This document shows positions 11,887-22,380 of a DNA stretch of 64,000 bases, one piece after another. Positions within the stretch are counted from its first letter, which is position 1. The number at the start of each line of letters is the position of its first letter. The stretch is from Arbacia lixula. Taxonomy: Eukaryota > Echinodermata > Echinoidea > Arbacioida > Arbaciidae. The position numbers and the translations under genes are program-made. Under the pieces are notes generated by a model that was not told where the DNA came from, searched no databases, and saw only the letters and a program-made list of their open reading frames with translations. The stretch is taken from contig OZ022591.1 of the NCBI GenBank assembly GCA_963669155.1, forward strand, positions 7,428,394-7,492,393, in the 5' to 3' direction.

Positions 11887-12176
11887 CTATGCTGGTGAAA
11901 GGAAGTGGGAGGGTGGGACCACCAGAGCTACGTGCAGAGTATGTCCAGTTACACAAAGTTGTGAAGTTGTTGAAGTACAATGTACAAGAATTTATCTCAC
12001 AGCCTTGATGTCAGGCTAGTCAACAAGGTTATCATTTAAGAAAATGTTCTCACATTGCAATGCCAACAGATCTCATTGTTGTCAAAATAGTACAAATACA
12101 TGAACCTATCCAAAAAATGGAATCCCTTTTCTCACCTCTGCCTCCTCATTAACCAATTTGTGTGAGTACTTGTAAG

Positions 12177-12429
12177 CAGGGTGGTCTCCAGTGTAGAAAA
12201 CATGCGGTGCAAACACCACGCGTCAGGTCCAGAAAGTGATTGTGAGCCACGTGTAAATTCACTACACCATGCGTAAAATCAGTATCAGTCTTATTATTCT
12301 TATTGTTTTTGTTCTCTTTGAGCCACGCGTTCCATAGTTGTGTACCACGCGTCCAGCACAGATATCTGACAAAAAGTGACATTCTGCTTTTTTGAGCCAT
12401 GCGTAAAAGATTTTCTGGTGACCACCCTG
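12177..12429. mobile_element. hAT-like non-autonomous element, copy 1
   Basis: 253 bases with inverted ends CAGGGTGGTCTCC...GGTGACCACCCTG, flanked by a perfect 8-base duplication CTTGTAAG (12169-12176 and 12430-12437). An 8-base target duplication and CAGGG ends are hallmarks of hAT transposons. Inside are several copies of the motif CCAYGCGT in both strands' sense (for example 12219, 12328, 12346, 12398), like subterminal transposase-binding repeats. No transposase is encoded. Confidence 0.88.
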
Positions 12430-13791
12430 CTTGTAAGCACACTCTGGATTTAGAAACAAATATATGAATATGAATATATAATATGAAACTACACACTTTG
12501 CTTCTGGAGGGAGCCACAAATAGAAGTATTTTTCCATTTATCTCAAATAATCAGCTTTCTCACCTATTAACCTAATGAGAACAAAGGGAATTATTCAATT
12601 ACGATTGACATTCACACAGCTGAGTGTTCCATTTTTCCTTCACCTGACAAAGGGTATATTTTTTGTCTCATATTGAACAGACTCCCATGTAATGTAACAT
12701 ATTAAACTGTTAAATAATGATCTGTGGAGTGAAAGGATTTGATAATGATCCTTTGATCCTTGATGATAACTGAAACGAGCTCTACTTCCTTGCAAACCAC
12801 CAATTGGCTATCAAAAACGAAATAAAGTGAAACAAGAGTAGAAATTCTAAATGTGGCTTAACCACAAACTTTGAAGGGAAATTCCATGTTTTACTTCCTT
12901 ATACAGCACTTTTACACAATATATATTGACAGACACACAGTATTTTTAAGAAGTCCGCCTGAAGTGGCAAAATCATGTGTTTTTCGGGATTGGACTTTGA
13001 TCCTTTTCATGGTAGCCACCACTTTGATCACAAAAAAGCAGATTATTTGCATTTCAGTGGAGTGAAATGGCAAAATTAGAGCACTTTTTGGTTGGGAAAA
13101 CTTCCTCCTATATCATGGACTACCACAGGCCATGCCTAGGATGCCAAACCCCCAATAACCCCATTTATAGGCTAAATATGAGTGCCTATTATATGTGGGG
13201 CCTTGGGGGCCCATTTTTTTTTATTGCATACATGTAGGTGCAATAGAGACAGAACACTCTGCTTCAGGTGCCCTTTTAAAAATGACGTCAGGTGCCCTAT
13301 AATCATTGAAAGTGGGTCGCAGCACCATTCCCTTCAGCTAATTGCCCTTTTAAAAATGACTATACCCGTTTAATCTTAAACTGTTTGTTATTCAAGTATT
13401 TTCCCCAAGATTATGACCAGGTTTACATGTATATCACTCAGCAGCAAATCTTCAGCCAGACACAATATGAGAAAAGATACATGGGTCCTCAGGGCGAATT
13501 TGCACCTGAAATGCTTAAAAGAGCCCTGGGAAATGTTAAAGAGCCCCAAAAATTCCATAGACACGATGTAAAATTGTAGCCAAATCGGCCAAAGTGCTCA
13601 AAAAGAAGCCCCCCAAAATTTGGAATGAATTCTTTCACTGGACACAATAAACACTGATCTACTTAGCTCAAGAGCCAATATTATACATTTTTGTCAGCAT
13701 TATCAACCCCCTAGGTGCCATAGATACAAGTTTGCACACGGAATACACAGAGATCTGATAGAGCAGCAATTTCTCTGGGGCCTCAAAGTGT

Positions 13792-14155
13792 TTAAAGGGC
13801 ATATACTGTACTGGGAAGACAAAAATGCCTTCAAAAGGTGATCGTGAGCAATCTCCTTGCCAATGGTCTTGAATTCATGTATTGTCCATTTTAGAAACTT
13901 GCTGAAAGTTATTTGCCCTCAAATTTTGAAGTAATTAGTGATTAAATCCCAAATTCTCAAAATGTTTGGGCCGAACCATTTAAGGCTTTGGATTTAATCA
14001 CCAATTACTAAAAATGTAAATCATTTGAGGGCAAATATCTTCAGCTGGTTTCTAAAATGTACAATACATGCATTTAAGACCATTGGAAAGAAGATTGCTC
14101 ATGATCACCTTTTGAAGGCATTTTTTGTCTTCCCAGTACAGTATATTCTCTTTAA
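13792..14155. mobile_element. TTAA foldback element family A, copy 1
   Basis: 364 bases, nearly full-length palindrome: TTAAAGGGCATATACTGTAC at the left and its complement at the right. Arms carry GCCAATGGTCTTGAATTCAT / complement and TTGCCCTCAAAT / ATTTGAGGGCAA. TTAA at both borders suggests TTAA-target insertion. A further partial end with the same TATATGCCCTTTAA lies at 14262-14275. Confidence 0.85.
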
Positions 14156-15094
14156 AGACAGAGGACTGAAGTCACAATCGATTCAAATCATTTCGCAATT
14201 GTTTATAAACAGGGCCCTGGATTGCAAAATGGGACAAACTCTCAACGCCATTACAACAAAATATATGCCCTTTAAACACACACATTAATCCTAAAAGCAG
14301 CACAGAAGTAGCTAACAAAGAATTCTAGACACAAGTGTTCTTAAGCTTGAAGAAACAAAGGCCCAATTCCACCTTCCAGATTTCTTCTTTCTAGTGTTTA
14401 CAAAAAAAACAGGTTTGTATCCCTTTTTATCTCAAAGAAACACATGACCCTTTCATAGCAGGAAGCAGTGTTTTATGCCAATTATTCTGCACTTTGGGGG
14501 AGGAAGTTGAATGGCCGAATGACTGAAAAATGTACTACCCTCAGCCGTGGGGAGAGGTACATCATAAGCAGTCCTTCGTGGCCTAAAACCAGGACACCTA
14601 CAACCACCAAAACATATGGCAAAATTAAAAAAACATGAAGTTGATATCAAGTGACCGGCACTGACCGCAGAAAAAGACAATAAGCTTAATACTTGTCAGA
14701 AGTAATTATTGTTATATTCAATCATGGCAAATTTTTGTGGCCTTTTTATTTGTTATTTTTAGTTTTCTGGTGTTTTGTGGTGGGGCATAAAAACTTGTAA
14801 AAATAAACATTGTAATTCATTTGCTGTTCCATTGTTTTGAAGCTCTGACTATCAAATTATGACTTATAGACATGTTATGATTATCTATATTGATAATTCA
14901 TGATTATATTGAACAGGAAGTTAAGGATAAATTCGCACAATTAGATTTTTTTAAAAAAAAGAAGAAAAAAGTAAATACGAGGATAGTTGAATAGTACAAA
15001 AGAAATCAATAAACAATGCACGTCTATAATACTTTAATTGAGTTATATTTTCTATAATCATGATCTCCTAATGATGGTAAGTGTGGCAAAGCAA

Positions 15095-15397
15095 TTAAAG
15101 GGAATATGCTGTACTGGGAAGACAAAAAAGCTTTGATAAGGTGATCGTGAGCAATCTTCATGGCAATGGTCTTAAATTCATGTATTGTCCATTTTAAAAA
15201 ATTGCTGAAAGTTATTTGCCCTTAAATGATCCACAAGTGTAGTAATTAGTGATTAAATCACAAATCCTGAATTGTTTGGGCCAAACAAGTTTCTAAAATG
15301 GACAATATATTAATTAACGACTATTGGAAAGAAGATTGCTGACGATCACCTTTTAAAGGCTTTTTTTTGTCTTCCCAGTACAATATATTCCCTGTAA
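15095..15397. mobile_element. TTAA foldback element family A, copy 2
   Basis: About 303 bases; the right arm is shortened. The left TTAA is intact and the right border is decayed to GTAA. Confidence 0.8.
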
Positions 15398-15845
15398 GCA
15401 ATGGGAGGAAAAATTGCATCAATAAGTATTTTGGACAAATTGGCCAAATCTAGAAACACACATTTTACAGGAAATCAATTATTGATATTTAATTCCAGAG
15501 AGCACTTTTAGTTCCAAGCATATTTATGCCATCTTGAGAGGGAATTATACCCAGGGTGAAAAACAATAACACAAAACTGATCTAGGACGGACAACCAACT
15601 AAAACAAAAGGTGAAAAGGACATATCTTTAGCCGACAATGGGTCAAAATTATTGACCATGAGCTAATGACCCCACAAAACGGTTATCCAAAATCATTAAG
15701 AAAATAGAAATACAACCTATGTACATGTACTTGGCGCCAATTCAGTGAAATTACACACTGAACGGAAGTTATTACCAGTAAATGAACTAGCAACTGAAGA
15801 GGGTCAACGCAGTAAGCAAAAATGTGCTGAGTTTATAACTCTTTG

Positions 15846-15928
15846 GCAGTGTTTATCAATTTTTCAGAAATTTAAACGCATTTGGAAACCTTAATTCTAC
15901 CAAAAAAAGAGTTGATAAACACGCCCTT
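15846..15928. mobile_element. Deleted copy of the 7489-7934 element
   Basis: GTGTTTATCAATTTTTCAGA joined to GGAAACCTTAATTCTACC and GAGTTGATAAACACGCCC: both ends kept, interior lost. Confidence 0.75.
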
Positions 15929-15930
15929 AG

Positions 15931-16238
15931 ATGCATTTGTCCATGAGTATTACACACAAAACACACATATAAGTGCCACTCTCATTAGGCTTAAAAAATC
16001 GCGAAGTTAGGGTGAAAGTTGCCTAGTAACCGTACCAAAAGCCGAATGGTCCTATTGTCCCTGTCACAATTTTTCTAACTTCGCGATTTTTTAAGCCCAA
16101 TCAGAATGGCACTGATGATCCGATTGTCCCTGTCCCTATAACTTCGCGATTTTTCTAACTTCGCGATTTTTTAAGCCCAATGAGAGTGGCACTTATGTGT
16201 GTGTTTTGTGTGTAATACTCATGGACAAATGCATCAAA
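15931..16238. repeat. Long palindrome with ~80-base arms
   Basis: Left GATGCATTTGTCCATGAGTA...CGCGAAGTTA; the right arm is its complement, ending CATGGACAAATGCATC. The spacer holds further TAACTTCGCGATTTTT copies at 16078, 16140 and 16158. Confidence 0.88.
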
Positions 16239-16996
16239 GGGTTGTAGGCCAGTATGGGCACAATGGGCCTATTCTAGCAACCAGACAGACCCAAAACACA
16301 GTCTAGTTGCCTGAATTGGGTCTCGAGACTCTCGATCTAGCACAAAATGGCAAGTGCGATGAGTGTCAAATATGGAAGGTTAAAAAATCACTTAGCATCT
16401 AATCTACTGTCATTGAACTTAACCTTTCTTTCACTAATCTCTCACAGGAACTCACACATATAATCTAGAGTGGGTCAATAGAGACAGATCTGTAAACAAC
16501 AAATGACGCACTCACATTGGCCTGAATCCTGAACAACTGTTCAACGCAAAGAGTGTACTAAACCTGAACTAACTTTATGGGATGCCAAAAAACGACATGA
16601 AACATTTTGATTAATTCGAAATATTTGATTTTGTCCTTAAAATCACTAGAAAATCAATGATTTTGTGACAGCATCAGATGATTCATTTTCCACCCCATGA
16701 AGTAAGTCTACATTTAGTAAGCGGACTAAGTTAAAACATTGTTGTAAAAATGGCCTTTGAGTCTAATCAAGGAAGCGAGCTAGCTTCATACATCCTTGGT
16801 CTAATGAGGAAGGTTGGTCGAGGACAAAATTTTAAACACAGACAAACATACTGACCTTGTGTACATCATGACTTAGTTTCCTTCACAAAGGAAAAGAATT
16901 GCTACCACTGACTTTGATCATCAGCTTCTTATGCGCAGCAATATGAATGTACAGTGTATTCAACAGTAATATACACAAACCCTATAGAACTACATG

Positions 16997-17234
16997 TACA
17001 CTACAACTCACAGGAAATGACATAGGGAAAGGGAAAAGGAAGAAAGGGAAGGACCCGCATTTTTAAAACCCTGGTATATTTTGTCCAGTTCAGCATGAAA
17101 CATCATGTTTTTCAGCCTAAAAGGCATCATGTTTCATGCTGAACTGGAAAAAATATACCGCGGTTTTAAACTGCGGCTCCTTCCCTTTCTTCCCTTTCCC
17201 TTTCCCTTTGCCAATTCCTTTGAGCTGTAGTGTA
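16997..17234. repeat. Foldback palindrome with ~105-base arms
   Basis: TACACTACAACTCA...AGCATGAAACATCATG pairs with CATGATGTTTCATGCT...GAGCTGTAGTGTA, with a ~15-base loop around 17108-17122. Includes a purine-rich GGGAAAGGG segment opposite a pyrimidine-rich one. Confidence 0.88.
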
Positions 17235-17437
17235 TATTGTATGTCCAAGTCTGCGTTTTCACCATGTTTCAGGCCAAAGAGTAACCTCATCCAACTCAAT
17301 TACATTATCAAATTACCTTTTTTGCACCAGTTGCCAATCATTAGAGCTTGATATATTACCTGCATCCGATAGATTTACACGTATACATGTAGGCCCCAAA
17401 GATCACTCTATATATTGGCTGAAAAGTTTCATGTAGC

Positions 17438-17810
17438 TTAAAGGGCATATACTGTACTGGGAAGGCAAAAAAGCCTTCAAAATGTAATTGTTAGCAATCT
17501 TCTTGCCAATGGTCTTAAATTCATGTATTGTCCATTTTAGAAGCTTGCTGAAAGTCATTTGCCCTCAAATGATCTACATTTTTAGTAATGAGTGATTAAA
17601 TCATAAATCCTCAAGATGTTCTGCCCCAACATTTTGAGAATTTAATCATTAATCATTAATTACGCCAAATATGGATCATTTGAGGGCAACTAACTTTCAG
17701 CAAGCTTCTAAAATGGACAATACATGAATTTAAGGCCATTGGAAAGAAGATTGCTAACAATTATCTTTTGAAGGTTTTTTTGCCTTCCCAGTACAGTATA
17801 TGCCCTTTAA
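17438..17810. mobile_element. TTAA foldback element family A, copy 3
   Basis: 373 bases, both TTAA borders intact, arms pair over almost the whole length. Confidence 0.87.
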
Positions 17811-20269
17811 GTTCAGGCCTCTAGCAATGATTGTTTAAACAGATCAACTTGCATTTGTGCTATTGTGTGACATGTTGAAACTAAAATACTCTGCATCTGC
17901 TTTTCGCTAATCTGTTTTAATCATGTTGTTTAACCCGTGTGAAATCAACATTGATGAGTCCATTTGTTAAATTTTTGTCAGTACAATATAGATGCATTAA
18001 GTCAAAGAAATTCTGTCATGAACTACATTTATTCCTTGAATTGGATTCAATTACATCAAATGTTTGGCTCAATATTTGTCACACTTGTTGGCATTGTACA
18101 TGCATAATGTAGCCCCATTATTGTGCATATGTTGTGTATATATCACAGTTCATGAATCAAACCTATTATAGTATAATATTTAGAACAATTTCCACTCTCA
18201 CATGTATTGCATATTGACACGAACTGCATTACAATGGAATAAAAGGGTAATGTTGAATAAAATCAACACTACACATAAAGAACAATAGACCAGCAGATTC
18301 TACCTAAAATATATGTACAAATATGAACTTGTGGTCAATGTGAACATTAATTTATACTTTAAATGTATAAAAAAATAATTATTTACAGATACAAAAGCGA
18401 TTTTCTGCATCAATGTCCTCACACACAGATGCAAGCCACATACATGTTCTGCAAACCTACAGCAAATATATCTTAATCTTAAAACCAGCAAGTCCCATAT
18501 TATATAAACAGTCAGCAAGTTAGGAAAAGTATTGGATAATAGATAAATCATATGAGCAGAAAATAAACATGAAGTACTGAACATACTAGCAGTGACAAAC
18601 AAATCAATTAACATGGACAGTCCTTCCACCCTGCTGCATACTGGACTGACCGTGTAGATAAAAAGAAGTTAATGATGTACAGAAAAAGAGAGGCCTTGAA
18701 AAGAAGACACTAGGTAATTATTATGATAATACTTACAATCATTGTATGACCAGTTCAAGAATGGGATATGTATATTCCAGACTGGTGATGATATAACACA
18801 TTTGACTTTCAACCTGATGTTGGTGTGTACGTGCACAGTGTGCGGTGCAGTGAATGTACGTTGTTGTGGGGGCAAGAGATTGCACTGCGGCCATTTTACC
18901 CCCTAACCGTTACTGCATGCATGCAAATATTAGTCATAACCTCCCCAAGCTTGTTCTCTCTTCAAGTCTCTCTTCAAGTACTAATTATGGCTCGTTATTC
19001 AACCACGCTTAGGTTGCGGCCACACATACTGGCGCCATGTCTGTATAAATTATGTAACAAACATATGCTTTACATAGAATAATTTCTAGTACATGCATCT
19101 TTAAAACAATCAATATTAGATAATGAACAATGCATGTTAGCAATCATGGTTAAACTCAATATTGAAGACACTCACCTTCTTTTCACATATTTCCTATATT
19201 GTTAGTGTCATTCAGAGTGATTCATATGAGATTATGAAATCACATACAAACATACATGACATGTACATACCTGTAGCATATGGTACAAAGCAATATAGGA
19301 TTTTCATTGGTAAAAAGGATTCATAAACACAGAACTCTATACAATTGTCTGTTAAGAAATTAAGAAAAAGTACTTTTAATTGAATGTAAGGATTAAAAGG
19401 GGGAGCAGTGGGTGAAACTTGAAGCTTCTTTTTGTTTTGTTTTTTTCTTGGGGGGTGTAACCCTAGGAAAGCTAAAAATGAAGGGGGTGAAACCTGAACC
19501 TCTTTTCTTTATCCTTTTTTTTTGGGGGGGGGGACATGACATATTAGTTGCAGAGGACCATTAACTCTAAAAAGCAGACAGATGTCTCATGGCATTTTAC
19601 ACATATCTAAGAATACATAAAAGTACATACATGTACCTTGAAAAATAAAACCAGTCCATAGCACAAATGGCAATCCCCCCCCCCCCCCAACACTCACACA
19701 TCCACTAACAAACAAACAAAATCAACATCATCACCCAACAGGGAATGTATCTAATATAGCTACTCTCTTACATACCATTCCTTACATGACTTTCCAACAA
19801 GGCAGCGAGACTCTACCTTCATCCTGTCCAATCTTATCTGTCTTCTTTTCTTTCTCACTCATCTCTGAGTAGATCTGTTTAGAGCTATTTCAAGAGAATT
19901 ACCCATGGGTCCTTTTTAAGGTTTGCCATATGGTGTACATAAAACTCATCGTTTATAAAAGAAGGAATGTTCTAATTTGAACCAACCCACTCTGAGTCTC
20001 AGACATACGTGTGCAAATGCCAGACAGCTAATACTGGTAAGCCAAAATGATAATTAAACTTTCCTTCAGCAATACATTGTGCAGACCAACCTGATGCAGA
20101 CAGCATAGACCTACAGGTACTGGCTGTCCATTGGAGCATGTGTATATGTACACCATATTTGTGCTGGTAGTGCTAGTACATTGTACATTAATTGAAATAA
20201 GATTAGTCATTTGATTAAATGAGAATCAAGTTCACGCGCTCATGAGTGAACTTCAGTATTTTTGCAATA

Positions 20270-20580
20270 TTTTTCTCTTCAGACTCTTGATTCCCTGTTT
20301 CTCAATATCTCTCTTTTCCTTCCCAAAAGCATTTGATCTTCTTCTTCTCCATATTCTTCTCTTCTTTGTTCTTGTTCTGTTCTTTCTCTTCTTTTTTTCC
20401 TCCTCTGTTTTATTCATCATCTCTTGAATTTCCTCCTCCTTTTACTGTCTTTATCTTCTTCTTCTCCTTCCTTATTTTTACACCCTCTTTTTCCTGTTCT
20501 TCTTTGCCATTCTCCCCTCCTCATCTGAACACCATAATTTTCATCTGAAGTGTGAAGAACCTCTTTTCTTTTGTGATTTT
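20270..20580. repeat. Polypyrimidine tract
   Basis: Almost 300 bases of C/T with TTCTTC units; few purines. Confidence 0.8.
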
Positions 20581-20803
20581 TTTTTCAGCATTTCAACTCC
20601 AATTTATCATCCTATAGGCTGAAACAAGGCTATAACAACACTTCTCTGTAACACCATGATGGATGGATTGTCTGCAATTTGCAACAAATAACTGTTCACA
20701 TCTACATGTTTGTGATTTGTGATTAATCCCTTAAACTGTTGATTTTTATGCATTAAATCAATCAAATGAAACATCTAACACTACAGTAACATGACACAAG
20801 GCA

Positions 20804-21175
20804 TTAAAGGGCATATACTGTACTGGGAAGACAAAAAAAATTCAAAGGGTGAACATGAGCAATCTTCTTGCCAATGGTCTTATATTCATGTATTGCCCAT
20901 TTTAGAAACTTGCTGGAAGTTATTTGCCCTCAAATGATCCACATTTGTAGTGAATAGTGATTAAATCACAAATCCCACAAATAGTCGGGCCGAACATTTG
21001 GAGAATTTCACTGATAATCATTAATTACTCCAAATGTGGATCATTTGAGGGCAAATAACTTCCAGCAAGTTTCTAAAATGGGCAATACATGAATGTAAGA
21101 CCATTGGCAAGAAGATTGCTCATGATCACCTTTTTGAAGGCTTTTTGTCTTCACAGTACAGTATATTCCCTTTAA
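20804..21175. mobile_element. TTAA foldback element family A, copy 4
   Basis: 372 bases, both TTAA borders intact, ends GGGCATATACTGTACTGGG and complement. Confidence 0.87.
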
Positions 21176-21364
21176 ATATAAAACCATACAGTATCCCTTC
21201 CTAGCTTAACCCTTTGTGTGCCAGACTATGCGGTTTGCTCTATGCAGTTTGTGTGTACACATTACTTGTGCAAATATGCATGAGTGGTGCATGAAGAGTT
21301 AATGAAGGGGAGAAGAATTAATCTGAATTAATCAGACAAATTTATGCAATCATAGCCTGTTTTT

Positions 21365-21550
21365 CTAGGCTGTCAAGTGTAAGGACGCAACTGAGTCTGT
21401 ACACAACTACACAAAAGTCTGGCAATCAAGACTAAGCCCTGTTCCCGGTCTGCTCCATCACACAGCATAGACAAGGAAGAGGGCATAGTCTTTATTACCA
21501 GATTTGGCTGTTTACAGACTCAGTTTATGTCCATGCACTTCACAGCCTAG
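21365..21550. mobile_element. Foldback element family B, copy 2
   Basis: CTAGGCTGTCAAGTG...CACTTCACAGCCTAG ends and internal CTGAGTCTGT / ACAGACTCAG arms match copy 1. Confidence 0.75.
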
Positions 21551-21873
21551 AACCTTAGCTTAAGGTTCTCCATACATGTACAATGTCCTTGTGCTTATGC
21601 TTTTTCATTGGCAAAAGTAATCACCAGTACTGACACAAGCTTTTGTTATTGTACACAGTTCAGTGATGTTGCTATTGTGAAAGAGCCAGACGAGAAACAT
21701 TTTCTGTGTAGCAAAGCATGCATGGAGCTCTTTTGTGAGCAGTAACATCTATCCATTGTAAATGATTGCCTGATGACATGCCCCAGTGCATTTTGCATGG
21801 GAAATATATAGATTTGTTTGGTGCATGACAATTGTAACCTACTACATGTATAAAATAAACTCTGGAAGCCAGG

Positions 21874-22380
21874 TTATAGGCCGGGGGGGGGGGGGGGCAC
21901 TCACATATATTGGTGGTACGGGGACGTGCCACTTTGAAGACCCCCTTTTTGAGACCTCGATATCCGTTCTTTAGATCCTCTATATCCTACGCATGGCGAA
22001 AGTTCCGCGAAAGTTCCGCTCCTTAGCCTCCCCGCTGTGCCCCTCCTTCCGTTCCCTACATGTAGGTCCGCGGCTTGCGTGCTGCTTGCTACGCGTACGC
22101 TTCAACATCAGCCCGGCCGCCCGACCCGCCGGCCTAGCGAGCTGCAAGAAAACCCTGACGTAAACACAATGCGTCGCATGTGCATAGTTCTGTAGACCCT
22201 GTTTTTCACAATGCCGGCCGGGAATGCCGGTATATTTTTAGTTCCTAAGACCCCACATTTTACGCGGATTTTACCGTTTTGTAGTCAGTTCCTTAGCCCC
22301 CCATTTCAGGGTTTCGTGAGGCACACCCCCATCAAAATATAATTTGAGTGCCCCCCCCCCCCCCCCCCCGGGATTATAGG
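21874..22380. mobile_element. Poly-G-ended inverted-repeat element with TTATAGG duplication
   Basis: Bounded by TTATAGG at 21874-21880 and 22374-22380. Left end CCGGGG(n)CACTCA, right end TTGAGTG(C)n-CCGGG. The interior is GC-rich and includes pairs such as CGAAAGTTCCG repeated twice. No reading frame of note. Confidence 0.65.

Noticed and set aside
12149..12537. 122- and 91-codon minus-strand frames
   Set aside because: Span the hAT-like miniature element; no transposase motifs.
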